A stretch of DNA of 64,000 bases from SG8-41 sp964521405. Its GTDB lineage: Bacteria > Pseudomonadota > Gammaproteobacteria > Burkholderiales > SG8-41. Positions within the stretch are counted from its first letter, which is position 1, and every line of letters begins with the position of its first letter. Location: positions 1-64,000 of the forward strand of contig CAZFRR010000299.1 in NCBI GenBank assembly GCA_964521405.1, in the 5' to 3' direction. Shown here one piece after another: positions 34,223-42,536 of this stretch. The notes beneath the pieces are model-generated. The model was not told the DNA's origin. It saw only the letters and a program-made list of their open reading frames with translations, and did no database searches. The translations under genes were made by a program, and so were the position numbers.

Positions 34223-35491
34223 TTACGCTGCTTTCGAGATGGATGGCACGAGGTCTCCCCGGAAATCGGGATGCGCGATGGCGCGGAGGCGTTCCGCGCG
34301 CTCGCCAAATGAGCGTCCGCGCAAATCGGCGACGCCGTACTCCGTGACGACGAGGTCGACGTCCGCGCGCGTAGTCGTAACCGGCCGGCCTTCGAGCGAC
34401 GCGACGATCCGCGAGCGCCTGCCATCGGGCGTCGTCGACGGCAGCGCTATGATCGCGCGGCCGCCGGGCGACGCGAACGCGCCGCGTACGAAGTCCGGCT
34501 GTCCGCCGATGGCGCCGAGATACCGGCCGGCCGCGACCTCGGAGTTCACGTTGCCGGTAAGATCCACCTCGATGCCCGAGTTGATCGCGTAAAGGTTCTG
34601 CACGCGCGCGAGTACCTGCTGATTGTGCGTGTACTCCGAGGAGCGCATCTCGAGCGCGTCGTTGCCGTCGGCGAAGGCCATCAGCCGCCGACTGCCGAAG
34701 AGGCCGCCGGTCACGATGCGTCCCACGTCGATGCCCTTTCGCGCATTGGTCACTACGCCCTTCTCCACCAGATGCACGATTACGTCGGAAACGACGCCGC
34801 TGTGCACGCCCAGATCGCGATGATTCTCCAGCGCGCGGCAAACCGCGACGGGCAAACCGCCCACGCCAACCTGGATCGTCGCGCCGTCCGGAATGAGCGC
34901 CGCCACTTGCGCCGCGACGCGTCGATCGATCTCATCCGGCTCGGGATCCGGCAGGAGAATCTCATCGGCGTCGCACTCGGCCAGCACATCGATGTCCGCC
35001 TCGGCGACCAGCGCATCCTGCGCTGTCACCGGCAAGCGCTCGTCGATCTCCGCGATCACACAGCGCGCCGCGTGCACCAGGGCAGGGATGAAATCCGCCA
35101 TGACCCCCACGGTGAAGAAACCGGGCTTGGGATGCGGCCGCACGCGGAGCAGCACGACGTCGACGCGAATCGCGCGCGAGCGGATGAGCGCCGGCACGGC
35201 CGACACATACGCGGGAACGATGTCGGCCAGGTTCGCGGCGGTCAACAGCCGCGTCGTGCCGGCGCCGTTCAGCGCGCGGAAACGAAAGCGGTCAGCGTGC
35301 TCGGGCTTGAGCGTCTGGCTCGTCATCATGCCGACGAACAATTCGAGCGGCGGCAGCGCGTGACGCTGCTCGACGAGGCGGCGCGTGAGCCCCAGCGGCT
35401 CGCCCGTGCCCTGCGGCCACGTCACCACGTCGTCCGCCCGGACGTGACGGGAGAAATCGAGGGCGCTGCTGGGGCCGGATCGAGCAGGCAT
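34223..35491 (-). CDS. Acetyl-CoA hydrolase/CoA-transferase family protein
   Basis: A 422-residue protein of the 4-hydroxybutyrate CoA-transferase / itaconate CoA-transferase (RipA-like) family. Family motifs are IQVGVGGLPVAVCRAL, YAINSGIEVDLTGNVNSEVA, GAIGGQPDFVRGAFASPGGR and VVTEYGVADLRGRSFGER. It activates a carboxylic acid as its CoA ester at the head of the pathway. Its stop is followed immediately by the hydratase start. It is divergent from the Bug binding protein, which probably imports the acid. Confidence 0.88.
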   Translation of the reverse strand: MPARSGPSSALDFSRHVRADDVVTWPQGTGEPLGLTRRLVEQRHALPPLELFVGMMTSQTLKPEHADRFRFRALNGAGTTRLLTAANLADIVPAYVSAVPALIRSRAIRVDVVLLRVRPHPKPGFFTVGVMADFIPALVHAARCVIAEIDERLPVTAQDALVAEADIDVLAECDADEILLPDPEPDEIDRRVAAQVAALIPDGATIQVGVGGLPVAVCRALENHRDLGVHSGVVSDVIVHLVEKGVVTNARKGIDVGRIVTGGLFGSRRLMAFADGNDALEMRSSEYTHNQQVLARVQNLYAINSGIEVDLTGNVNSEVAAGRYLGAIGGQPDFVRGAFASPGGRAIIALPSTTPDGRRSRIVASLEGRPVTTTRADVDLVVTEYGVADLRGRSFGERAERLRAIAHPDFRGDLVPSISKAA

Positions 35492-35522
35492 GAGCGGGAT
35501 GCTACAGGGGCCGATCCCACTA

Positions 35523-35548
35523 TGTCAAATGATTTAAATGATTTGACA
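35523..35548. promoter_or_regulatory. 26-bp palindrome in the divergent promoter
   Basis: The outer arms TGTCAAAT (35523-35530) and ATTTGACA (35541-35548) are exact inverse complements. The inner ATTTAAAT (35532-35539) is itself palindromic. The site sits between the divergent CoA-transferase and Bug starts (35491 and 35611), where GntR/FCD regulators usually bind. Confidence 0.75.
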
Positions 35549-35610
35549 GCTAACTCATATACCGCCTAAACTGCGTGCTCCCTGAAGGAAGATCCCAGAG
35601 GAGAAGGACC

Positions 35611-36606
35611 ATGAAAACCACCCCATTCGCAATCACGCTCGCCGCAGGCGCGGCGTTGCTGGCATTGGGCGCGCACGTGAACAGCGCACTGGCCCAGGCC
35701 GTGGACGTATCCAAGTATCCGACGCGGCCGATCCGGCTCATCATCCCGTTCCCGCCCGGCGGCAGCAACGACATCCTGGGCCGCTTCATCGCGCAGAAGA
35801 TGACGGAGCGCCTGGGCCAGACCACCATTCCCGACAACCGGCCGGGCGCCGACGGCATCATCGGCACCGAGTTCGTCACGCGTTCCCCCGCCGACGGGCA
35901 TACCCTGCTCATCGTGTCGACGACCTACACGATGAATCCCGCAGTACACAAACTCCCGTACGACCCCCTGAAGTCGCTGATCCCCATCGCGCAAATTGCA
36001 TCGGGGGGTAATGTTATTGCCACGCATCCCACCTTCCCCGCCAAGACCGCGAAGGAACTGGTCGCGCTGGCGAAAGCGAAACCGGGGCTGATCCGCTACG
36101 CATCGTCCGGCATAGGCGGGTTCAATCATTTCGGCGGCGAGCAATTCAACATGCTGGCCGGAGTCAAGATGGCGCACATTCCCTACAAGGGCGGCGGCCC
36201 CTCGATGCTCGATGTGATGACCGGACAGGTGGAGGTGGTGTTCGGCACGCTGATCCAGGCGATGCCCCACATCCGCTCGGGCAAGCTCAAGGCACTCGGC
36301 GTCGGGTCGGCCAAGCGTTCTCCGCTCCTGCCGGATGTTCCGACCGTGTCCGAAAGCGGCGTGCCGGGCTACGACGGCTCGGTTTGGTGGGGCTTACTGG
36401 GGCCCGCAGGTGTTCCTGGCGCGGTCGTTACGCGGCTCAACACCGAGATCAACACCATCGTGAACGAGCCCGAGATGGCCAAGCGCCTCTCGGCCGAAGC
36501 GGCCGAGCCTGTCGTCAGCACGCCCGAAGCGTTCGGCAAGCTCATCGTGAACGACCTTGCGAAGTGGAGCCGTGTCGCGAAGCAGGCAGGCATACGCGCC
36601 GAGTAG
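35611..36606 (+). CDS. Bug-type tripartite tricarboxylate transporter binding protein
   Basis: A 331-residue periplasmic binding protein with a signal peptide cleaved near residue 29 (ALAQAVDVSKYPTRPIRLII). The ligand pocket motifs are NRPGADGIIGTEFVTRSPAD and later GMQTLDQ-free TTT segments such as MAHIPYKGGGPSMLDVMTGQ. A GAGGAGAAGG ribosome-binding site precedes the start. It is divergent from the acyl-CoA cluster and shares its palindrome, so its ligand is probably the acid that the cluster degrades. Confidence 0.92.
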   Translation: MKTTPFAITLAAGAALLALGAHVNSALAQAVDVSKYPTRPIRLIIPFPPGGSNDILGRFIAQKMTERLGQTTIPDNRPGADGIIGTEFVTRSPADGHTLLIVSTTYTMNPAVHKLPYDPLKSLIPIAQIASGGNVIATHPTFPAKTAKELVALAKAKPGLIRYASSGIGGFNHFGGEQFNMLAGVKMAHIPYKGGGPSMLDVMTGQVEVVFGTLIQAMPHIRSGKLKALGVGSAKRSPLLPDVPTVSESGVPGYDGSVWWGLLGPAGVPGAVVTRLNTEINTIVNEPEMAKRLSAEAAEPVVSTPEAFGKLIVNDLAKWSRVAKQAGIRAE

Positions 36607-36636
36607 CATTCGTCCACAGCACTGACGGAGAAACGC

Positions 36637-38046
36637 ATGGACACAGCCCCCGCCAAACCCGCGGCGCCCGAGCAGACGCTCGACGCGTTCATCGAGTTGT
36701 CGCAGTCGCTGCGCTGGGAGCGGGTGCCGCAGGCCACGCGCGCAAGCGTCAGGCGCGAGCTGCTCGATTACCTGGGCGCCGCCATCGCCGGCCGCGCGGC
36801 GGCGGGGCTCCCGCGATGGCTCAAGGTCCTGATTGACATGGGCGGCCGGCCCGATGCGCGCGTGATCGGCGGACCACTCGTGCCCGCGCCGACGGCGGCG
36901 CTCTGCAATGGCTACTTCGGCCATGTGCTGGAGTTCGACGATACGCATGATGAAGCCGTCCTTCACGCCGGCTCGGCGGCCATACCGGCCGCATTCGCCG
37001 CGTCGGGACTGCGCGGCGAGGCGAGCGGAAAGGAATTCTGCGAAGCCGTGCTGCTCGGCATTGAGCTGACGTGCCGGCTGGGGGTCGCTACCAAGCTCAA
37101 TCTCGTTGAGGGTGGCTGGATCTACACCTCGCTCTTCGGTCATTTCGGCGCGACGCTCGCCGCCGCGCGGCTCGTCGATCCGCGAGCAGACGTGCTGCGA
37201 AACGCGCTCGGCATCGTTTACTGTCTTGCGAGCGGCAACCATCAGTCGACGCGTGAAGGCGCGCCCACCAAGCACGTCCAGCCCGGCTTTGCCGCGGCGA
37301 ATGCGATCACCGCCGCCCTGATGGCGAGCGGCGGGCTGCCCGGTGTGAAGCATCCGCTCACTGGGGAAGATGGCTTGAGCCGAGTTTACTTGCACGATCG
37401 TTTCGACCCCGCGCGCGCGACACGCGGACTCGGCATGGAATGGGAGTTCGACCGCCTGTCGATCAAGCCGTATCCGACCTGCCGTCTCACTCACCCTGCG
37501 ATCAGCGCGGCGCTCGACCTCCGCGCGCAACTTGGCCGCGAGGCCGAAAAAATAGAGCGCGTCGAGCTGGCAATGGGCCCGCAGGCGCACGACGTCGTAG
37601 GCCGCGACGTCTCCGAGAAGCGCATGCCGCAAACGCGCGTCAATGCCCAGTTCAGCGTCTATTGGTGCGTGGCGAGCGTGCTGGCCTACGGCGAAGTGAC
37701 GCCGCGGCAGCTCGCCGAAGATATCCCGCCGCCGCCCAAGCTTCGCGAGTGGATCGGCAAAATCAGCGCCGCGCCCGATCCCGCAGCCGGCCAGCGTGAT
37801 ATCGGCGGCTGCAAGATCCGCGCGCACGGCGCGTTCGGCACGCGCGTGGTCGAGCAGACGAGCGCAAAGGGCCATCCCGACAATCCGCTCAGCGACGACG
37901 AGCTGCTCGCGAAATTCAAGGCGAACCTCCGCTACGCGAAGCTGAGCGATGAAAAGGCCGCGCAGCTCGCCGATGCAATACTGGATATCGACAGCCTGCC
38001 TGACGTGCGTCCGCTCGCCGACGCCATCGCCGGCGCGGTCGCTTGA
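36637..38046 (+). CDS. MmgE/PrpD family protein
   Basis: A 469-residue member of the MmgE/PrpD family, which includes 2-methylcitrate dehydratase and cis-aconitate decarboxylase. The core is EFDDTHDEAVLHAGSAAIPA, with conserved KHVQPGFAAANAITAALMA and LSIKPYPTCRLTHPAISAA. The family is mixed, and MmgE/PrpD genes next to Bug proteins are common and mostly uncharacterised. The likely role here is dehydration, hydration or decarboxylation of a branched tri- or dicarboxylate. It lies 30 bases downstream of the Bug gene. Confidence 0.9.
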   Translation: MDTAPAKPAAPEQTLDAFIELSQSLRWERVPQATRASVRRELLDYLGAAIAGRAAAGLPRWLKVLIDMGGRPDARVIGGPLVPAPTAALCNGYFGHVLEFDDTHDEAVLHAGSAAIPAAFAASGLRGEASGKEFCEAVLLGIELTCRLGVATKLNLVEGGWIYTSLFGHFGATLAAARLVDPRADVLRNALGIVYCLASGNHQSTREGAPTKHVQPGFAAANAITAALMASGGLPGVKHPLTGEDGLSRVYLHDRFDPARATRGLGMEWEFDRLSIKPYPTCRLTHPAISAALDLRAQLGREAEKIERVELAMGPQAHDVVGRDVSEKRMPQTRVNAQFSVYWCVASVLAYGEVTPRQLAEDIPPPPKLREWIGKISAAPDPAAGQRDIGGCKIRAHGAFGTRVVEQTSAKGHPDNPLSDDELLAKFKANLRYAKLSDEKAAQLADAILDIDSLPDVRPLADAIAGAVA

Positions 38047-38116
38047 GCACCTGGTGTTGGCCGACTCACGTCCATCGTCTATCATCTTTGGTAATTTCGA
38101 GAACCGGAGCCTCAAG

Positions 38117-38671
38117 ATGCCGCTACCCGACCCCGCCCCGCGCAAGCTGATCCACACGCGCGCCATCGAATGCAAGGGCTACGAGCGCGAGGACGGATTG
38201 TGGGACATCGAGGCGCGCTTGACCGACACCAAGACCGTGCGCCACACGCGTCACCACGGCGGGCGCGAGCGAGAAGCCGGCGAGCCGGTGCACGACATGT
38301 GGATACGCCTCACCATCGACCTCGACCTGAAAGTCCACGCCGTCGAGGCGGTGACCGACCAGGGCCCCTACTCGAATTGCGGCAATATCACCCCCAACTT
38401 CAAGGCGCTCGCTGGCCTTACCATCGGTCCCGGCTGGAGGAAGGGCATCGCCGAGCGCGTCGGCGGGGTGAAAGGCTGCACGCACCTGGTGGAGTTAATG
38501 GGGCCTCTCGGCACCACCGCGTTCCAGGCCACCAACCGCGCGCGGCTTGCCCACAATGCCGGCAAACCGCTAACGAAGAAGCCCTACCAGTTGAATTCCT
38601 GTCACGTCTACCGCGACGACTCACCCGCCGTGCTCGAGCGCTGGCCGGCGTTCTATACAGGCAAACGCTGA
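38117..38671 (+). CDS. DUF2889 family protein
   Basis: A 184-residue DUF2889 protein of unknown role, common beside aromatic or organic-acid catabolic genes in Burkholderiales. It begins MPLPDPAPRKLIHTRAIECK and contains EREDGLWDIEARLTDTKTV and LVELMGPLGTTAFQATNRA. The start at 38117 was chosen because it follows an RBS-like GGAGC by 5 bases; an extension to 37949 would overlap the MmgE/PrpD gene. It probably belongs to the same transcript. Confidence 0.85.
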   Translation: MPLPDPAPRKLIHTRAIECKGYEREDGLWDIEARLTDTKTVRHTRHHGGREREAGEPVHDMWIRLTIDLDLKVHAVEAVTDQGPYSNCGNITPNFKALAGLTIGPGWRKGIAERVGGVKGCTHLVELMGPLGTTAFQATNRARLAHNAGKPLTKKPYQLNSCHVYRDDSPAVLERWPAFYTGKR

Positions 38672-38891
38672 TGGCGCTTTCCTGAAAAGAATCTCAGGAT
38701 CAACAATTCAGAATCGTACAAACTTCTGATCCGCTGTTCGTCGCTGAATCACTGTATCACTCAACGGCGGCCTCTGATATCTCATCGCAAGATTCCAACT
38801 CCATCATGTCGGCCGCCCTGCGCGTCACCGGGGGTCAGATCCCCGAACAGACAACGTTCGGGGCCCCTCTTCCGCCCCTCGACGCGCCCCG
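38672..38891. other. Gap with one perfect hairpin
   Basis: A 220-base gap between convergent genes. CCCCGAAC (38841-38848) pairs with GTTCGGGG (38856-38863) across seven bases and could end transcripts from both sides. No other repeat or gene is seen. Confidence 0.5.
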
Positions 38892-39305
38892 TCACTCGAT
38901 GGTCCACTCGTGGCCGCACTTGCGGCAACGCACGCCGACCGCCGGCAGGACATCCTCCCCGTCTTCGCCCCGCCTTTGCGCGCGGCTCACGCCCACGCTG
39001 CTCAGGTCGAGCCCGCCATAGACGGTGCATTTCCCGCACACGGAGCGCTCGGACGCGTACTCCGCGACGCCCAGCATCATCAGGAAACGGCGCCACGCCC
39101 ACAGGCAGACGACGCTGCCCGCGAGCATCGCGACGAACCGCACGCACGTCTCCCACACCGGCATCCGCACGTTGAACCCCTCGAGGCTGGCGATCACCAT
39201 GATCAGGCACAGGAAGCCGCTGATCAGGTAGAGGTGGGCTTCGATCAGCTGCCGCTCGTACCAGCGCCGGAAGCCGAGCCTGTGGATGCCTTCTGACAAG
39301 TCCAT
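38892..39305 (-). CDS. Small membrane protein with zinc-ribbon tail
   Basis: A 137-residue uncharacterised protein. Two hydrophobic segments are seen (YLISGFLCLIMVIASL and FVAMLAGSVVCLWAWRRF), followed by a cytosolic C-terminal zinc-ribbon: CGKC at residues 91-94 and CRKCGHEW near the C-terminus. Such proteins are usually found in isolation and their function is unknown. It is convergent with DUF2889. The start MDLSEGIHRLGFRRWYER is the first ATG and has no strong ribosome-binding site. Confidence 0.7.
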   Translation of the reverse strand: MDLSEGIHRLGFRRWYERQLIEAHLYLISGFLCLIMVIASLEGFNVRMPVWETCVRFVAMLAGSVVCLWAWRRFLMMLGVAEYASERSVCGKCTVYGGLDLSSVGVSRAQRRGEDGEDVLPAVGVRCRKCGHEWTIE

Positions 39306-39403
39306 GAGGCGTGAGTCGTGATCCGTGATTCGACCTATGGCTAACGCTTGCCGGCTTTGATTTTATCCGCGTGTATCTATCTGCGGTTTCATTGTCTTGT
39401 TGT

Positions 39404-40159
39404 TCAAACCATCGCGGAGCCGCCGTCCACCACCAGCGTCTGCCCGGTGATGAAGGCTGCGTCCTCGCTCGCCAGGAAGCTCGCTGCCCCGACCAGATCC
39501 TCCGGGTGCTCCTCGCGCGAGATGGCGCGCGTGGCGTGAATCCCCTCGCCATGCTTCACGTGCGCGGCGCTTTTCAGCACGCCCTCGGACAGCGTGAACC
39601 CGGGGGCGAGCGCATTGACCGTGATGCCGTCGCTTCCGACTTCGCGCGCGAGCGCGCGCGTTAGCGCGATCACCGCGCCCTTGCTCGAAACGTAGTGCAG
39701 CAGCAGCGGCACGCCCTTCAACGACGCGCCGGATGCGAGGTTGATAATGCGCCCCCCGCCCACGGCACGCATGTGCGGCGCGCAGGCGCGGCAGCACAGG
39801 AAAACTCCGAGGGTGTTCACATCCATGACCCTGCGCCATTCCGCAGCGTCGATGCGCTCGAACGGGCGCGGCTCGAGCATGGAAAAGAGGGCCGCATTGT
39901 TGACCAGTATGTCGATGCGGCCGAACGCCTTCACCGTCTCTTCCGCCATCCGCGCCGCGTCGTCCTCGGAAGCCACGTCCACCTGCAGCCCCAGCGTGCG
40001 CGCGCCGGTCTGCTGCGCGATCTCAGCCGCAGCCTCTTTGAAATTGCGCAGGTCGGCGACAACCACGGCGGCGCCGTCGCGGGCGAGACGGGTTGCGAGC
40101 ACCTTCCCTATCCCGCTCCCGGCGCCGGTGACGATCGCGACCTTGCCTTTGATCGTCAT
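39404..40159 (-). CDS. Short-chain dehydrogenase/reductase
   Basis: A 251-residue SDR. The cofactor motif is VTGAGSGIGKVLATRLARDG, NNAALFSMLEPRP follows, and the catalytic YVSSKGAVIALTRALA holds Tyr and Lys. The motif DLRNFKEAA at the second strand suggests NAD. The ATG at 40159 overlaps the LigB-like gene by four bases, so it is co-translated with it. In this position it may oxidise an aromatic alcohol or diol that feeds the ring cleavage step, but this is inference. Confidence 0.88.
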   Translation of the reverse strand: MTIKGKVAIVTGAGSGIGKVLATRLARDGAAVVVADLRNFKEAAAEIAQQTGARTLGLQVDVASEDDAARMAEETVKAFGRIDILVNNAALFSMLEPRPFERIDAAEWRRVMDVNTLGVFLCCRACAPHMRAVGGGRIINLASGASLKGVPLLLHYVSSKGAVIALTRALAREVGSDGITVNALAPGFTLSEGVLKSAAHVKHGEGIHATRAISREEHPEDLVGAASFLASEDAAFITGQTLVVDGGSAMV

Positions 40160-40995
40160 GCGCCCTCGAAGGTGATGAGTCCCATGCCGGTCGTCATCGG
40201 CGCATAGTAGTGGCGGTGCACGTGCCGCGCGCCTTCCGGCATCGCGCCGCGCATCACCAGCCACATGATGAGCTCGACCGCCTCCGCGCCCGCCTGCTCC
40301 ATCAGCTCATGGTGTGTCATCGCCGCAAGGCCCTCAGGGTCGCGCTCGATGCGCTCCAGGAAATCCCGGTCGAAGGCTTCGTTCATGTGACCGAAGCGCT
40401 TGCCCTGCAGTTGATGCGACATGCCGCCGGTGCCCATGACCACCACTTTCAAGTCGCGCTCACAGGATTCAACTGCGCGCCGGATGGCACGCCCGAGCTT
40501 GAGGCAACGCAGTCCGGTGGGCAGCGGATGCTGGATCACGTTGACCTGGAGCGGCACCGTGGCAACCGGCCAGCCCCGCGGGTCATGCGGGAAGCACAGG
40601 TTCATCGGCACCAGGAAGCCGTGCTCGACGCTCATCTCCTGGCACACGGTGAGATCGAACTCGTCGTAGACCAGCGATTCGCACAGGTGCCAGGAAAATT
40701 CCGCGTCGCCCGGCACCTCAGGCAGCGGACGCGTGCCGAAGCCCTCGTCGGCGATGCCGTAGCAATCGGCCGCGCCGATGGCGAAGGTCGGGTACTTGTC
40801 GAACAGGAAATCGGCGCCGTGGTCGTTGTACACCACGATTGCGACGTCGGGCTTGAGGCGCCCGAGCCACTCGCGCACCGGGACGTAAGCGTCGAACAGC
40901 GGCTTCCACGCCGGGTCTTGCTGCCGCCCGCGGTCGTACGCCACGCCGGCCGAGGGCACATGCGAAAGGCCGATGCCCGCCACGATGCGCGCCAT
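40156..40995 (-). CDS. ligB: LigB-type extradiol dioxygenase catalytic subunit
   Basis: A 279-residue class III extradiol ring-cleavage dioxygenase (protocatechuate 4,5-dioxygenase beta subunit type). Iron ligands line up: H12 in LSHVPSAGVAYD, H59 in VVYNDHGADFL and Glu in the GAEAVELIMWL region (238/241). The catalytic His is H194 in GTGGMSHQLQGKRFGHMNE. The subunit pairs with the LigA gene directly upstream. It probably cleaves protocatechuate, gallate or a close relative. The exact substrate is not readable. Confidence 0.92.
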   Translation of the reverse strand: MARIVAGIGLSHVPSAGVAYDRGRQQDPAWKPLFDAYVPVREWLGRLKPDVAIVVYNDHGADFLFDKYPTFAIGAADCYGIADEGFGTRPLPEVPGDAEFSWHLCESLVYDEFDLTVCQEMSVEHGFLVPMNLCFPHDPRGWPVATVPLQVNVIQHPLPTGLRCLKLGRAIRRAVESCERDLKVVVMGTGGMSHQLQGKRFGHMNEAFDRDFLERIERDPEGLAAMTHHELMEQAGAEAVELIMWLVMRGAMPEGARHVHRHYYAPMTTGMGLITFEGA

Positions 40996-40996
40996 A

Positions 40997-41356
40997 TCAG
41001 ACCGCGTCCTTGAAATTGCGTGTCCCGAGGAACTGCTCGTAACTCTCGCCGCGCATCTGCGCGCCCATGCGGTAGAGGCTCACACCGGTGCAGGAGCCCA
41101 ATTTGAGCATGAAATAGATGTTGAGTCCGGAATGGATCAGGCCGGCGAAGTCGCGGCTACGGACCAGCGCCTTCTCCTCGTCTTTCAGGCCGAATTTCGC
41201 CATATAGGCTTCCTCGTCGTCCTTGAACGCGGCCCGGTTCTCCGGCGTGCAAAGCGTGCCACACAGCTTGTTCAGCCGGTAGCCGCGCCGTGACAGTCGA
41301 CCGTCGAAGACGGTGGTATCGGGAATGGGGCGGGAGCGGTCGAGTTGATATTTCAT
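40997..41356 (-). CDS. ligA: LigA-type dioxygenase small subunit
   Basis: A 119-residue alpha subunit of the LigAB type, which covers the active site of LigB. The core NKLCGTLCTPENRAAFKDD then EEAYMAKFGLKDEEKALVRS and FAGLIHSGLNIYFMLKLG match the family. It is a little shorter than the protocatechuate enzyme of Sphingobium (139). The start at 41356 (MKYQLDRSRPIPDTTVFDG) is preferred because the upstream in-frame extension enters the next promoter. It is separated from ligB by one base. Confidence 0.9.
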   Translation of the reverse strand: MKYQLDRSRPIPDTTVFDGRLSRRGYRLNKLCGTLCTPENRAAFKDDEEAYMAKFGLKDEEKALVRSRDFAGLIHSGLNIYFMLKLGSCTGVSLYRMGAQMRGESYEQFLGTRNFKDAV

Positions 41357-41497
41357 GGGTATGATGACGCGTGAAGGTTTAACGGCAGTCACTCGATTAT
41401 GACACTTGCGGTATAAAATGAATGGACGTGCTGGAGGCCGGAAGGGTTTGCCCTGGTTTCGAATGCAGGGCGTCGTGTCCGCCAACAAGGAGAAATC

Positions 41498-42469
41498 ATG
41501 AGTCTATTGTCTCTGTTGCCAGTCTTCTTGCTGGGCGCACTAACCGCCATGAACAACGCGCACGCCCAATCCTATCCGATGCGCCCGGTGCGGATTGTGA
41601 TTCCGTTGGCCCCGGGCGGCGTCACCGACGCGATGGGAAGGCTGCTCGCGCAAAAATTCAACGAAGCCTGGGGACAGACCGTGATTCCCGAGAACCGTCC
41701 CGGCGGAGCCGGCATGATCGCAGCAGACCTGGTCGCCAAAGCCACGCCCGATGGCCACACGCTGCTGCTCGGCAACATCAACACGCACGGGATCAATCCC
41801 AGCCTGTACCCCAAGATGCCCTACGATCCGGTCAAGCACTTCGCCCCGGTCTCGATGCTGGTGACGGTGCCAAACCTGATGCTCGTCCATCCTTCGGTGC
41901 CGGCTACCAACGTACAGGAGTTTATCGCGCTGGCAAAGGCCAAGCCGGGCGTGCTCAACGCATCGTCGCCCGGCAACGGCACCTCCGGTCACATGGGAGT
42001 GGCGGTGTTCAACGCGATGACTCGCGCCGGGATCGGGCACGTCCCGTACAAAGGCCCTGCGCCCGCACTGCAAGCAGTGATCTCGGGCGAGACCCAGATT
42101 GTGTTCGACACGATCTTCTCGGCGCTCCCGCACGTAAAGTCGGGCAGGGTCAAGGCGCTCGGCGTAAGCGTGCCGCAGCGCGCGCCGCTCGCGCCGGAAA
42201 TCCCGACCCTCGCCGAACAGGGGCTTGCCGGCTTTAATGTTTCCCCCTGGTTTGCGTTGTTCGCGCCCGCCGGCACGCCTCCTGTGGCGCTCCGCAAGAT
42301 CCACGCCGAGACCGTCAAGGTGATGAGCACGCCGGACGTGAGCGAGCGCCTGCAGTCCCAGGGGCTCAAGATCGAGACCGGCTCGCCGCAGGATCTCGCG
42401 CGCTACGTGGCGAGCGAAATTGCGCGCTGGCACAAGGTCGTCAAGGAAGCCGGCATCAAGATCGAATAG
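41498..42469 (+). CDS. Bug-type tripartite tricarboxylate transporter binding protein
   Basis: A 323-residue periplasmic binding protein with a signal peptide (VFLLGALTAMNNAHAQ) and family stretches QSYPMRPVRIVIPLAPGGVT then NRPGGAGMIAADLVAKATPD. The ligand contact MPYDPVKHFAPVSMLVTVPN is intact. It is divergent from ligAB (142-base gap) and probably binds an aromatic acid or precursor imported for that pathway. Its TctA/TctB partners are not in the window. Confidence 0.92.
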   Translation: MSLLSLLPVFLLGALTAMNNAHAQSYPMRPVRIVIPLAPGGVTDAMGRLLAQKFNEAWGQTVIPENRPGGAGMIAADLVAKATPDGHTLLLGNINTHGINPSLYPKMPYDPVKHFAPVSMLVTVPNLMLVHPSVPATNVQEFIALAKAKPGVLNASSPGNGTSGHMGVAVFNAMTRAGIGHVPYKGPAPALQAVISGETQIVFDTIFSALPHVKSGRVKALGVSVPQRAPLAPEIPTLAEQGLAGFNVSPWFALFAPAGTPPVALRKIHAETVKVMSTPDVSERLQSQGLKIETGSPQDLARYVASEIARWHKVVKEAGIKIE

Positions 42470-42536
42470 CGTCGCGAAAGCTGGCCCGTAGGACCCGGCC
42501 TCGCGGTATCGCACCGGGGCGCGCGTCAGGACGCCG

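Noticed and set aside
36394..38175. A 593-codon minus-strand frame across the MmgE/PrpD gene
   Set aside because: No domain pattern and full overlap with a plus-strand gene with clear family motifs.
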